A stretch of DNA of 64,000 nt, taken from Struthio camelus (lineage: Eukaryota > Chordata > Aves > Struthioniformes > Struthionidae). The translations under genes and the position numbers were made by a program. Positions within the stretch are counted from its first letter, which is position 1; the number at the start of each line of letters is the position of its first letter. The DNA lies in contig NC_090982.1 in the NCBI RefSeq assembly GCF_040807025.1, positions 52,683,112-52,747,111 on the forward strand, written 5' to 3'. Below are positions 28,501-43,500 of this stretch, in pieces. The notes beneath the pieces were generated by a model. It was given only the letters and a program-made list of their open reading frames with translations, was not told the DNA's origin and ran no database searches.

Positions 28501-31500
28501 AATGAGAGGGTCTTTTAACGGAGTTCTTTTATTACTTTATTTTTAGTCAGCTACGTACATCCCTCCCTCCCTGGCACACACATGCAGCTTTAGAGGAGAC
28601 AGTGATAATTTCTCTTTCAAACTATATTTGCAGGCAAAGGCACGGTTTACATTTGGCTAGAGAAGCTGGCACATGTACAGCTATTGCTACATACCGTATG
28701 AGAAGGAAAAACATGCTTATGGTACTTTCTACCAGTCACTTATCCTTAATTGTATTTTAAATTATGTTATCAGCTGGCCAAAAACAAAACGGGAATCAAC
28801 TCTTCTTATACACTCTGGTGAAACCATGGCTCCCTACACAATTACCTCCCCCCACCCTTCTGCAAATTAAGACTGAAATACCTCTGTTTTGGTGCTTTGG
28901 GTTTGGAGAGGTTTTTGCCAGTATGACAGTAAATGACAGAGGAAAAGCCCAGAGCTTGCAACTGACGTCTGAGTAAATTCCACATCATGTCCCAGGTCAA
29001 CTATCCAGAAAAAATCCAAAAACCAGCTTTCTCCAGCTCTTCCTACCTGCACTTACCCTGACTAAGCATGAGCTGGATTTAAAACCGGTTACCGGAAGGC
29101 TTCTTAAAAGCCTTAAAAGCCAGTTGCAAAGCGCTAATGCACACTGGCTATTCTCCCAAAATACATCTCCCCACCTGCCAGCTCCTGTACTCTTCCGCAG
29201 GCATGTTTCTCTCTACTCACGCAGCAGTTTCACGTGGCACAGTAGCAACAAAGGATTTAGCTTGTCATTTCAAAGTTAGTCAAAAAACAAAGTACAGCAA
29301 CTCAAAGGTGAACGATAAGTACTTACCTTGGTTGACTGTGCAGTTTTTCCAGGTCCTGTTTTGGGTGTTGGTGTGGGCTGAAAGAGAAACAGTGTACACA
29401 CAGAGATCAATACACTTGGTTAACTTGGTTATTTTTTAAGGGGTCGATTTATTAAAAGAGGAACATCTTTATATCAGACAGATTCATACCTGTGAGCACA
29501 TGTATTACACAACTAATATATAACGCTTTGATTCTGGCAGTTTACAAGACCGGCACATAACTCCATCCAGGTGCTCTAAGAGTAGTCAAATGTGCACATG
29601 CGCATGCACACACATCTACCTCATAAATATTTAACTTAAGGAGTGAAAAGAAGGAGAGGAGGATTTTAAATGTAACAAACCCCTGAAAAACTTTTGCAGC
29701 CACATCATGAAAACCTATTCTTAAGATTCACCTCAAGTCAAAGTCCAGCAAACAATACAGTAATCCTAGCAGAAACATGTAAGGACAAAGACTGAAAAAC
29801 AAAAGGATTGTTATATTTGATAAGAAAAAAGAAACATGAAAATGGCAGACTCTTCCCCATATCTTATTAACTTTTTGCTGTTTCTATTTTTACTGTGCTA
29901 TGATTAACACTAGAAGAGCCAAAGCCGCTATTGGAAAGTCATGTGGGGACTCCGAAAGACGGCTGCTGACTAAGGCACGCGCCTCAGCAGTTCCACCTGC
30001 AGAATCACCGGGGAAAACACACACTCAGACTGTGATTTAATCTATTACGGCTAGAAACAGCACTAGGTGGAAAGACTCTAAAGGTAAATATAGAGAGATG
30101 TATATCCACGTACAAACACACACTCCCAAGCCAGTGCCCACGGAGATGGGTAACAGCCACAGGGCAGAGCCCCCCAGGGGTGTAACAGCTCAGTATGGAA
30201 AGCAGTGTAAATTGTAGCAGTGCTACTCGATCTCAGGGCCTTTCCCCCTTTGGTAATGGCATCGCTACGTTCCTCTAGTACCAACTACGGACACTAGCAC
30301 CACGTTACATTGCATGGCGTACACACACAGCAAGGGGGGTTTCAGACTCCACTTAGGAAATATGGGGCCACAGACAGAAACCTGCACGACACGCTGAACA
30401 TATCTAAAATTGCTGAGAGACAAACAACGCAGATTTTTTTTTCAATCACCTATTAACAGTCAGTGAAGAAACAACAGAAGTCCAACTTGACTGTAATTTA
30501 AAAATGAAATCTGTTTATTGCAGTTTGGTAAGTTTTTCTCATACCAGCTGCCAAACATTAACTGCTGTTTAGATATATATCCAGCTTATATTTGCTAGCT
30601 GACTACACACAACAATTTCCTAAACCGTTTACCATTTATTATGCCAGTATTCCCATTCAAACATAAAACCACAGACACTTGGTTGTGAAATCCTGAACAC
30701 AAAAGTGTAGATACTCAGGCGTAAGCTGGGCAAAGGCCCTGAAGCTGAAGACCATAGCGAAGAACGCAACATCACATAACATTCAGCACAAAAAAAGCAA
30801 TCTCTTACTAGAGACAGAGGCCAAAAATTTCCTAGCCTGCAAACTGAAAACATAATAATAATAGAAAAGAAAATTGCTTAACCTCCCAGGTTCCCTCCTT
30901 TGGATTTTCTCTTCATGTGAGCCCTGAATAAAACACGGTACTTCTCAGGTTCAGTCACATTTTATGTATGACTCCCGCACATATATGCTTACCATACGGT
31001 TAATTCAAAGACACACGCATCTGTATGTGTACCTGTACTCTACTTAATCCTACATCTAAAAAGGTAATCCTAAATTTTCAGTTTTTAGCTTGAAAACATT
31101 GGCTACATTTATACATCAACTAAAGCAAGAAGCCAATTAGACATGAGATGTCCTTAGTTGGCAGCTAGAGCACAAAAAAAATGCCACAGAAGCGAGAGAA
31201 TGAGCCTCAAGAAACATACCATTTCACTAATTTATTTCCAAACTGTGGTGGGCTGACAGGGAAGGCGTCAATGTGAAGCAGCACGACAAAAATTGTAATC
31301 GAAGATTATTAGCTCACGACTAATGACTCCAGGGCTAAGAGGTTAACATTTTAATGGTGTAATGTCCTACAGCATGAAACACCATTTATCAGCAACTACA
31401 TGCCATTATTTTCATATATTATAAGTATTATTTTATTGACTACTTAGTGTATTTTACTGAGTAGGTTAGGTGTTATTTGTTATTCTTGTAGAGCTTTTAA

Positions 31501-34500
31501 AAATCTACAGAATTGCTCATTCTATAAATTTACGACAATGCTACAGAATATACGGACTCATATGTGCAATACTTACAGAGCAATTGCTGTGTAAGTCTTA
31601 CATATTGTGTGCATGTGTGCAGAAAAGGGGTTATACGAATTAAATACATTGGCCTTCTGTAGCTATTAGTTCTGAAAGAAGATATTTGCAGATATACTCA
31701 AACAAGAATACAGTGGTGGTTAGAAGAGTGAGAGAGGGCTGAACCAGGTGACCTCCAGAGGCCCCTTCCAACCCCGCTGCTCTACAATTACACACATACT
31801 TTTTATTCATACAAACACAAGGTGCAATCAAGTCCTAAGCTTTACCACCGCACAACTCCTTGCTGATCCAGTTTGATATTCAGTATTGTTGTTGGTTTCA
31901 CTATTATGGTTATGGAAAATGAAAGAACAAGGGAGGGATAGAATCATTGCTCCTCTCCTTACATAACAGAGTTAGGCAGCAGAGGCATAAGCGAGGTTTA
32001 CGAATCTGCTCTAACACAAAGTACAGGCACTGATGATACAGCTTCTACACTGAAGAAGTTATAGTCATTAAACAAGACAAAACAAGTGTAAAGGACAAAT
32101 GAAAGGAAGCTGACAGGCAGGCGCAGATGTATGACTCAGAAGATGAGATTGTACATACACTAAAAGCTGAAACTTGCCCTGAATTCTTCAAATATATGAA
32201 ATAACCCTGTAATTACACTAGGAGGAGGGCTATATGAATGTCACAAAGTGTGACTGAATTAAAATTACAATTAGTACTGTTTTCATAAAATCCAAGTACT
32301 CTAGCTAGCACTTTTCTCAGGTATTTTTCAAAGCAGAAATTAAGCTGCAGATAAGAAATATGCAAAGTAACAAAGTGAGTCAGTATCAAAGTCTTAAAAA
32401 CAAGAAATTCCCTTGCTTTCCATGTTTGTGCTTAATTGAAAAATGAGTTTCTTAGAAAATCATACCTTTGTTTCAGATGACTCCATAACACGTGTTTTTG
32501 ATGCATCAGCAGAGGGGGACTGTTTCTGAAGAAGAAAAAGGAAAAGCCGAGTTAAATTTCACCTTTCTTACAAATAACTTATATTAAGCAACTGTAAGCA
32601 ACTTGAATTCATTAGATATCCAACTAAAAATAAAGAATTGATTATTACTGAAAAATAAGAGTTACCATTTTAGATCTTCTGCCTTGCCTGTATTTCTACA
32701 ATACATTTCTGTAGATTTTCTACAGCATGATCCCCATATATCTTATTACAGCATTCTCTTCTCTGACATGAACTGAAAGCAGATTTCATATCAAGTATTG
32801 AAATATACATATATCCTGCTCTTCTTCTGAAGCACCTATGCTTTCTGAGCCAGATTCTTAGACATTTCAAATTTCTTTTTAAAGAAACTGGGTTCTTGGA
32901 TTTACTAGTTTGTCATACAAAATAGTTAATACTAAATTAGCAGACTCAAAAACGTTGAGATGAGAAGGAATAATTAATCTTTATGTAACACAAGCCAAAC
33001 AGTGCTTCAGAATATCATGCAACCCTTGCACAGAAGCCGCAAACGACACTCTTCCCAGCTTCAGAGATGTTATTCTCACTGAGAATAGCAGATGATCTAC
33101 TTCTATTCTGAATGCATCTTTCTTACCCCAGAAATGAATATTCTAATTGTCTCATCAGTACTTTACACAGATATATCACCTCTCTATTCCCGCTTAATGT
33201 TTGTCTGCCTAGCCAACCCAACAGCTGTATTTGCCATCTCAACCACAGCAATGTGCTCACAGTTTACGTTCAAATGAATAGCACAAATTCTTTCTAGATT
33301 TTTTCCTCAGATGTTTACTCACGCCACTTACTCTATTAAAATACATATTGTCTGAATGAACTCAGAAGCAATATTACTCTTCCGTTCCTGGCGTGACATC
33401 TTACTTCCATAAGGAAAATTTTTTCATTTTAAACATGAAATATAACTTTTAAGAAACTTGGCCCTTTTAAATAGCTCCACCCAGCATTTTCAAAACTTTT
33501 CATAGTACAAACCTTTCTCAAGACTAAGATAAAACTTAGAGAGAATTTAAAAGGTACACTATTATGACGATAACTTCCCACCCTCTCAAAGTCCAAAACC
33601 CAAGGACAGAAATATCAGCACTTTTAGTTAGTACATCTGTCTTTAGGTCCTTCTGCCAATTTTTTATGGTTTTGTAGTCACACTTTTTCTGTGCTCTTAC
33701 ACAATTTCACAACCTTCTGTGCTGCGAGAAGAACTGACACAGTGAAACTGGCTAGATACAAATCTCAGATGTCACTTGTGTGTATGTGTGTTGGGGGGGT
33801 GGAGCATCGTTAAACGGACATCCAGTAGAACTGCAAATACCAGTCCTTTCCTTAACATGACTAACAATAACACAGGAACTACACTAAATGGTTAATTATC
33901 ACGTGCAAGAGCAGCATATAAAGCCTTTTCTGATATTTTGGCACGTCTCTGTAAGAGCTTTAATGATTAAATATATACCGGAGAGAATCTACAGTTGCTA
34001 CACTATTGTTAAGTAAATAATTTCTGCTTCCACGTATGCATATACATTGATTATAATAGATGAGAGCTTTTGGAGTGGGGGGAGAGGAAAACCACATCAG
34101 AACGCATAAAGCCTCCCACAGGACAGGGAGCAAATATTTTTAATAACCTTTTTATATACTTCATATACTTCAACTTCGTATGCTTTATATACTTCAACTA
34201 TCGCTATCATGTAATCTGCAGGCAAAAAGGTCATATTTTTCTTATTCTGCCTAGTAACAGACTTTCCTTTCCTTTTCTTAATTTCCTATTAAATTAATCT
34301 GAATTCCTTCTAGATGACTAACAAGTATCTGTTCTACACCTCTTCACATTAGTCATCCTAGTCACTACTCATTTAATAAAGACATATCACTGTATCTGGC
34401 AAGGCATGAATTATTTATAATTTATCTGAGCCCTTCTCCCTCCCTCCCCTTCAAAACCTCCCACCAAACCTTTTTCTTACAACATGCTGAAAAATTCTTT

Positions 34501-37500
34501 GCAAAGTTTCACTACAAAAGCACCACTACAACCTCCGAAGATCCTCTACCACAGCACGGGCTGCCCGTGACAGTGTTACTGTCATGGTTGCTGAAATGTT
34601 GTTCCTCAGAAGGCAGTCTTATTGAAGCGGGTCTGTCCTGGAGGAACCTTTACAGCTCTATATCTTAGTTAAAATCTCTCCAAACAAACCCAACTTCTAC
34701 TTCTTTCTGTGCTGTCCAGGTGAAATGCTTACAACCTAGTAGTAGTTAGGAGAGAGATGAGTTTAAATGCTCATGGAGGAAAAAGTTCGAGGACAAAGAG
34801 CAGTCAAATAAATGGCTGCTCACCAGCTAGTATGAAGAAACGTCAAGCCATCCCCCCCTGTAAACACTTACAGTTGACAGAGTGGGAAAAAAACATACAA
34901 TATCTTTCCTGGGGACTCCAGCAGGGGAAGCAGGAGGGAGGGACCGGGAGGGCACAGGGCATTTCCTACTGTAGCTGATCTTCATAGATAAAGAAGGTGA
35001 CACAGCACTATCTTGATCTTCTGGCTCCCTCAGAGGCAACACATGTCTTAGTTTCACTACAGAGCACTTTTTGCCTGAATTCCCCAATATTCAGAGTCTC
35101 TGGCTGTCCAGACTCCCCCGCAAAAGAGCCCTGCAAGGAGGAAGGAGGGTCCGGTTCTGTAACCACGCTACGCCTCACGGGCGGACAACACAACAAGCTG
35201 CAGAGGTCTGAACGTTTCTTTGGTAACTACCACGCAGCCCATAAAAACAATCTGACTTTCCTGTAAGGCCCCTGTTGGATGATTTCCTTTTACTGTGGGT
35301 TGTTTTGGTTTTCATCCTTGGGGGGGGGGTTGTGCGAGTTAGCCGACAATATGTAGCTGCTAAAAAAAGCCCTGCGTACTCTACTTGCTGTAGTCTGACA
35401 GTCTGAATAGATGAAGTCTTGTCTCCTGATGCAACACATGAATGCATGTCAGGCTTGGAGGTAAATATTGAAGTGTTGCCTAGGAACGAGCATAATAACT
35501 GCCTGAGGCATGGCTCACCCAGAAGCTGCAGAGAGATGTTAAGAGGGGGAGGTACACCCTGTTCCTATGAAGGGATGGTAAACCCCTGCCACAATTTGGG
35601 CCAAACAACCCCAGTCAAAAATGGTTACATTTGCAAATAAAAAGCAGGAATCACGGGACTTCAATTTGCTCTCAATTTGTGAGAGAGGAAAATCACCTAA
35701 ATGCTCTATCTAGCAGGAAAAGCCGTGTTTCTCTTGGGCTGCTGCAGATGCCCCAGAGGGCACAACCTGCGATGGATGGAAAAATGAACATCATTAGCGC
35801 TGAGGCTTGACCTTCCCATGCCCGCACCTTCGTGGCTCCTGCCCAGACAGAGGTACTGATGCTGGCGGACTCCACGCAAGCCCCATGCAACTGAGACGGG
35901 ACACCCAGGAGCTCCTGGCTGGGCCAAGAGGCGGCTGCTGGTGGATTGCTCCGTGAGCGGCAGTGCGACGAGGCAAAACACCTGGGAACATACTAACAGC
36001 AAGAGACCCGCAAAAACACCCCAGAAAGGGCACCAAAAGAGAGCGGGCTTTTCCACAGAACTGAGATTGGCTCAGAGCAGAAATTACTCCTTCCCTACAA
36101 AACAGCTGCTGCCTTATCCTGGGACCAAGAGAAAATAAAGCAGCCACCAACTCAGATGAGGGTGAACAGTGTCTGTTAAGAGGATCAGAAGGCCACTCCT
36201 CCACAGCTCCTAAAATAAACAGTTGTAGTCAAGAGTCCCCCTTCCAAAGGGGACAGAAATAGCTCTCTGCTAACTTGCTTGCCCATTTTGGAAGCACGCC
36301 GTATCTACCAGACTCCTGGAGGCTCCTCAAGCTACCTGACGCTTACCCCGCTCTGCTAATAACATTGCCAGATAACAGGCACCGCGACGGCTGCCCAGTC
36401 GCAGCTTGTACGCTTATCGGTCCCTCCAGCCGACGCTACAGGCCCAGGCACTGACACACAAATATAGGAACTGACTGTGAGACTTCAGCACGCTGCTGAC
36501 CGTGAGTTAGAGGATGACGTTCCAGGAAGGTCCGCTGATAAAGCACAGGATCTAATTTGAGCAGAAGAGAAGGAAGGCCCTTGGAAACTTATTTGTCAAA
36601 TTCACAGGGCAGCTTTTATGCAACTGTCAAGAGAACAGTGGGAAAGGGCAAAACGTGGGTTAGTAAAACAAAAAGCAAAAAGCGGTTATTTAATTCTACC
36701 GTTTGTGCCTGGGGGATGAGGAAGTAAAAGGGAAAGTGCAACAGGTGAAGAAAACAGAAAAAAAGTAACCTTAAGATGAACCTTTAGAGACAATAATTTC
36801 GACTATTCAGGAAACAGGAAGCCAAAGCCTTTTGGAAAAAAAACATTAGGTGAAGAACTCCATGAGAGCTCTCAGGTATTGAAAGCTGAAAAATCACTGG
36901 ACCTACACCACATGTAGCACAGCAAGCCACCCTCAAAGCATCAGTTAAAACTATACTTTTCAGAAATTTGAGGAGGAAACAATCCATTAGACGACAAAAG
37001 GTCACTGCCTATCTTTAGAAAGAAGCATCCAGGTAACAACCCACCAGTCAGCTAACTTCAAAAACTGAAGAGATACTGAAAATATTTAGCAAACAACCAA
37101 TACATAAACACTTAGATGGTAACAGGAGAATAAGAGTAAACAGATTTGTCAAGAATAAAGCATATAAAGACAACCTAACACGGAATATTTTTTAAACATG
37201 GCAACAAGCCTACTGGATAAGAAAATGTCTTGAGAGGAAACATCGTGATGTTACTGTAACAGCTTTTTCACAGCACTTTAGGCGTTATTCTCATAAATAA
37301 ACCAGGGAATAAACGAGGGAAAGGCGGCCTAGGTGACACTGGATTACAAACGTGCATTCAGCCTGCTTTCAATAGGCCTTGCCGGAAGACATCTCTCCAA
37401 GGCTGGGCTGCATTTGATGTTTTCATCAACGTGTTACAGGACAGAATATCAAGTACCGCTCTGAGAAACGTTACTAGCATTTTGGAGGAAAGGATCCAAC

Positions 37501-40500
37501 TTGAAAAGGATAAAACGCAGTGCAAAGCGCTACATGCGGCTCTCAAAGACTTTTGTGCCTACAAGCCTAGCCTCTCAGCGGAAGCGCCTGCCTGCATGAA
37601 CTGCAGCGCTGGCGGCTTTGGCAACAGGTGAGACAAGCGTTTGCTCAGCGATGTAGCTACGCTCCCTCTGGGACAGCAGGCTCAACGGCCACTTCATTAC
37701 TCTTTTGGACTTACACACCTTTGATATACAAGTTGTGACTACTTCTCAGCCTTAGCGTTAACACCCGTTTTATTATTTCAGTATTACTAACTTGCAGAGT
37801 ATATCAGGGACGGAACGAAGAAAAGTAATAAAAAAATGACCTTCCACAATAAAATGCCCAAGCATAATCTTGATCCAATTTACATGCATATGTTCAACTG
37901 GCTTTGGTTGCTTCAATTTTGGCCGTGTACCTCAAGGCACAATTTACTCTACTGCTACTTGTGATTAAAAATGGTTGCTTCTTAACATTAATTGCTCGCT
38001 TACTAATCCTTGATTAACAGAGATTGGGAGTACTATTGAAAAAAAATGGGTTAATTTACTTACGTGAAATACCTTTTGTCATGGTGTTATGGCTGCTATG
38101 GGTTAAATCTTTCACTTGCTTTAATGGTATGTTATATACTTTATAATAGTATATTTTAATAGCTATGCAACTCTTACCTCCCTGAGCCTTTTAACAGGTA
38201 GAAAGAGGGCCAAGAATAGCAGAGGACTGAGGCATTTCACAACACTGTGAGCAAAGTAATATACAATTTTCAAAATGAATTCATGTTCCCCCCCCAACAG
38301 TATTATGATATGTTGCATAAACACAATTGCATCCATTTTCCATTATGACAAACGGAGCTGCAAGACACAATTTGAGCCAAATGTTTGTGTGTGTGCGCTC
38401 ACATGCACGTGTGTGTGTAAACATACACACAGTGGCTAAAGTATGCAGAGATTTAAAACTGGAAAAAATTTAACATTGAAACTACCTCTGCTTCTTATAC
38501 ATGAATAGCTCAGCTATTAAGTCATCAAGAAAAGCAATGACTTTTTAATAGGAGAAAGAAAACTGATCAACTGAAAGAGCAATATTTCTTTTGGAGATCT
38601 CAGACTCTCAGCTGATTTTGCAAAGGTTTATAATAAAAACTTAAAATATAAGAATCCAGTTAGTACCTGCAGTCACTGGCATGTTTACCTAAAATATGCT
38701 TTTAATATATACCACTATATTGTCCTTTATGAGGAGTTTCTATGTACAAGTAAACAGCATGATTCGCTTTCTAAAAAAAATCTGCATTACAAGTTCTAAC
38801 GAGCAGCTTTGCCATGTGTGACGAGGGGTGTGCCTATTTTATTTTTGAAGCCTATTATCAGTGTTTCAACCCACAAACGTTGCATGTTATAAACAAAGCC
38901 TATTGCCCATGCCAATTGCTGAGTGGATAAATTAAAGAAAAGAAAGTAAAAGCCAAAAAACACATACTGGAAAAACCTTAAAGGATAGTTTTTTGGTAGC
39001 TACATTCCAATTCAGCATAAAATCCTATACTAGATTTTGTTACTTTGATACCACTAAGCTCATTCCAGCCCTGACTCAGGAAAGCCCCCTCACCTTTGTG
39101 CTCAATGCCATTAAAACAAACAAACAAAAGCCAACAACAACAACACCACCACACCTCCAGGGTTTTAGCATTCAAGCATTAAGAATTATTTAAATAGGTA
39201 GCTTGCTGAATTCTTGCTTTTGCGGCTGAATTTTTCAATACGTATTTAGTTGTAAATATTCATGTATATAGTAAAAAACCCCTCTCTAGAGATGCTTCCT
39301 GTGCTTTTGAAATTCATAAACTCAATGGATGTGAATACAACCTAAAACTCTGTAGAAACTCTTATCCGTGGATAGTTTAACATTCCACAACTTGACAAAG
39401 GTAAGAAAAATAATTTCTGAAATAAGAACCTGCCTTAGAAACTATCAAAAATAAATTTGCTCTTTTGAAATGCAAGCGCACAGTTCAGAGCACATGTGAA
39501 GAATAAACTGAGGTACAACTAGAATGCATTAATATATTAATATTCTGCAGAGCATTTTATATATATATGTACGTATGTATGTATGTATATGTACATATAT
39601 AGAGAGAGAACATATATGTAACACTCTGAAGAGGAGTAAACAAACCTCAACAGGTAACTTCATTAGGTGCTGAACTGAAAGTGCACTGAGACTCTTGCTA
39701 AAAGACAAGAGAGCATATGTGCTGGCTGTCCAGGAAAGGACTGGTATGCAACAAAAATGCCGGTGGAGACCCGTGCATGAAACCAAACATCAGGAAAGCC
39801 TCGTCAGCACATTCCAGTCTTAAGTGGGATCTTAGGAGAGCTTTAGAAGCACATCCTCCACCTGACACCTTCAAACTCCACATAAATTGCCCCCTTGAAT
39901 GATACTAGCATTAAAAACAAACAGTAGGTTTATGTTCTTGCTTTTTTTCCTGAACCTGAAAGTCATACGTAATAAATCAGAGAGACAAAGACCAGCACTG
40001 GTAAAATCGGGCCAAGTCTCTCTGTAAACCTCAATTTAAAGGATGACCCAGGTTACTCTTGTGAAAAAGGCTAACCCTGAAATTTCATTCTTCTGCAATT
40101 TTCTCATGACTCAGAATAAGAGAATAAGTATTTGCAACAGATATTAATCTACATACAGGAGTAAGGTCAACCATCATTTAGAGATGCTAAAAGAGCACAA
40201 AGGAAATGAACAAATACCTTTCCTCATGAAGGAGAAACATGTAACAGATGTTTAAAGAGACTGGTCTGAACCAGGAAATGGAAGAGGCAATTTGTTCATA
40301 AAGCACTTTTTTTTTTTTTTTTTGTAACAGCACTAAGTGTTTCTAAATTTACTGAGGATTGCATCAAGCCAGAGAAGTTTCGTAACATGGATTCATACCT
40401 CTTGTTTTCTTCTTTACTAAAATAGAACTTATACTGTTTCAGCAGACAAAAGACATTTGGCAAAACTTGGCAAAACTTTACCCCTAAATCCCATATACAA

Positions 40501-43500
40501 ATTAAAACTGATACACCATATTGTTCAAATTTAAAGTAATGGTTCCACTTAAACAGTGGTTTTTAAGATAACCTACTTGCATTTGAATTTGCTCATGCTG
40601 CATCACATGTTATCAAGCACCAGGTGTGATCAAGATCAATCTCAAACTTACCACAGTGAGTAACAGAGCCTTCATCTACCTAGAAGCTAATACCAACCAA
40701 ACCACCTTTAGGTTAGATGTCCATTTTTAAATCTCTGGACTGCAGCAACCCATGTCAAGTCCAAAGCTTAAAACCAGTAGGGTTTTATTTTCTTAATGTC
40801 CCTATCTAAACTCTGAAACAGCTTTCTGCTTAAATAAAGAACGCTCCAAGGTGGGTGAGCAACAACCGATTTAACGCATTTTTGTACCATTTGCCTCTTC
40901 TTAAACTTTCTACACCTCAGTTGATGATTACTTACATTCTGGAAGTTACGGACAGGCAGAAAAACTGACAACTGCCCACAGATGATGGGAAGAAGTTCTG
41001 CCTGCTCATTTGTTAGTGTATCCTACTGTGTCTAAAGCTCTGGTTTTGTTTCGTTGTTCATTTGTTCTGGGAGAAGTAGAGAAATGGAGTTTGCTCGTCA
41101 ATCACAGAACACGCACGCTATCTAAGCATGGAGAGCCTTAACATACACACAAATAGACTGTCCAGTTTGATCCGTGAGCAGAAGAAACCATTTACACTTA
41201 AGTATTTAGCATGGTTTCTGCCCTATAACCTTTCCTATACACAGACAACTCCCATTTAAGGCCGTTTGGTGATTGTTGTAAGTGATCTGGAAAGACAGAC
41301 TAACACAACGATATCAGAGTCCATCTGCTGTCTTCAGATTCCTTAGGCATGCAGACCAGCTCTTTGGTAGGCTATACACTTTGTTTCCATAAAACGTAGC
41401 TAAAAGCAAAGACTGCAACAAAGCACTACTTTTGGATCCAGGCTATACCTTTCCATCATCAAATTCGGACTTTGTTTCACTAGAAAAGTTTTTAAACTCA
41501 TAGCTTCAGTCAAATAAAAGCATTGTATTTTCAAACTTATTTTCCACTGTCAAAAATGTCCTTTTTCCTTGCAAATTTCATAAAGAGTGATCTCAGCAGT
41601 CCCATCTGATCACAGTCTGGGTTACCTACCTAACATCAAAGTTCCCTTGGCTGTGCATAAAGAAATACTCAAATAAGCCACAGGTTTTGAGCATTAGGTA
41701 AAACTTCCTCACTGGGGATATGGAAGTGACATGAAAAGAGTTTTCACATGTATAATTTGTTTTAAACTCCTCATTCTTATTTCTTCTTAAAATGTGCCCT
41801 TTGATTATGTCTTTTTGGAACATTTCTGTTTTCTGGCAAGAATTTCCACAGGTTGGCATATACCGGAATTTTATTTCCATTCAGTTGCATTCAAATACTT
41901 GAAGCAGCATGTCAGTATTATCCCTGCTCTTCTCAGGTTTCCACTCTGCACAACGGAGCATTACGGTAACTCACATTCTGGTCCCTGGAGCAGAGCTCTC
42001 CTTTTCACAGGCAGCTCAGAAATCCTCTTCTCAGCTCTACATTTTACTGTACAGAAATGTCCTGCAGAAACAGTTAATACCTAGCTGTAACTCCTACAGT
42101 TAACATTTCATTTCTGTGTTTTGTTTTACACCCCAGAATGTTCCAAAGCTATCTGCAGCAGCAAAGGCAAGCTGATAAGAAAACGCTAGTAAAAACAAGC
42201 TGTTGGGTGCCAGCCGCATGCCACACAGAGCTGCTGAGTTCAGCTAGGATTTGCGTGGCTTGGCCTGGAGCGTTATTGAGGAAGAGCATGCAAAGCTCTG
42301 CTTCAAGAGAATTGGAACATAAACGGAACATAAAGGAATCAGCATTCTTTACAGAGAAATTTAAAAAGATAAAAATGTCAGGCGAAAGAGGACTTTAGCA
42401 TAAACCAAAGAGTCCTGAGGTTATTGAGCCTGATTATTTTTAATTGCAATAATCTCCTCAGCCAATATTCATAATGGCCAGCTGGTGGTCACAAGACCTA
42501 GTGAAAGAAACTCTGAATCAGAGATTGGATTTTTAACCCTCAGCACGTTAAGTAAAAGGAAATTATTAGGAAAGCAGTATGAACTGATAACGCACACTGT
42601 TACACAATGGCTTTTGTTAACAAACTGAATGGAAAATAAGATAGGAGAACAAACAAAAATCCCCATATCAAGTCATCGTAATAGAATTTTGTTTTTGAAG
42701 TATCATCTCCACTATAAAACCTTCATGTAGTTTTATTTTTTAAAACATGCCAAAGTCATTTTAGAAAAAAAAAAAACAAAACTGTTTTACTATTCCCATT
42801 TAAAAACAGCTGGATTGAGGCATTTCATATTTCTGCATTAGCTCTTAACTCAGGAACTCTCAAAATTGCTTTAGCAGGGCCCTCAGCATGCTCTGCAGGA
42901 ATAAGCACACTGTCATTCAATTCAAACATATAAAACCTCCATCTTCATGAGGCCTTGTCACGCCTCACAGCGGTCTCTTCCTGAAGACGACAAATTTCAA
43001 GATTACAGTTAGGTTCAGGCATACTTCTACTAAAGGAAGGCAGGCACGCAGACTGTTTCTTCCAACAGCAGTCAGGTTTCCGAGCCTTACAGAGCTCCTG
43101 GGGAATTCACAAGACCACCGACCTCTCTGCCTTCATACTTAGTTTTTTCCCTTTGGCAGGAGAAAGTCTGCAGGAAGTCCCAGGACTCTGCGAGTCCAGT
43201 TTTTTTTTAGCTCAGGAAAGCAACAAGAGCAGGCATGATCAGGATCAACACAGTGAGCACTTACGGAAAAAGAAAGGCGGGTCCTTTACTTTGCGAGGAC
43301 AGAGGTTTGTTTCTCAATCTCTCTTCTGCCCCATCCCCAGTCCTCCCAGAGCCATTACTTTTATCGCAACACAACTTTACCTAGACTTCAAACATAGATA
43401 CAGAACTAACTAGCACTGTGAGAAAAGCAGGCCGAGAGACTCATAAGCAAAACAAGTCACCGAAACGCTAAGTTCAGGACTGGAGTTTTCTGCTAGTTAT

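Noticed and set aside
38178..38226. Minus-strand 49-nt segment between CCTCAG and GTAAGA
   Set aside because: Length is not divisible by three and the peptide is hydrophobic, unlike domain L.
40652..40675. Minus-strand ATG with eight codons (MKALLLTV) ending at GTAAGT in phase 0
   Set aside because: Weak initiation context, very short, AT-rich surroundings without promoter-like sequence. Such matches are expected by chance in 18 kb.
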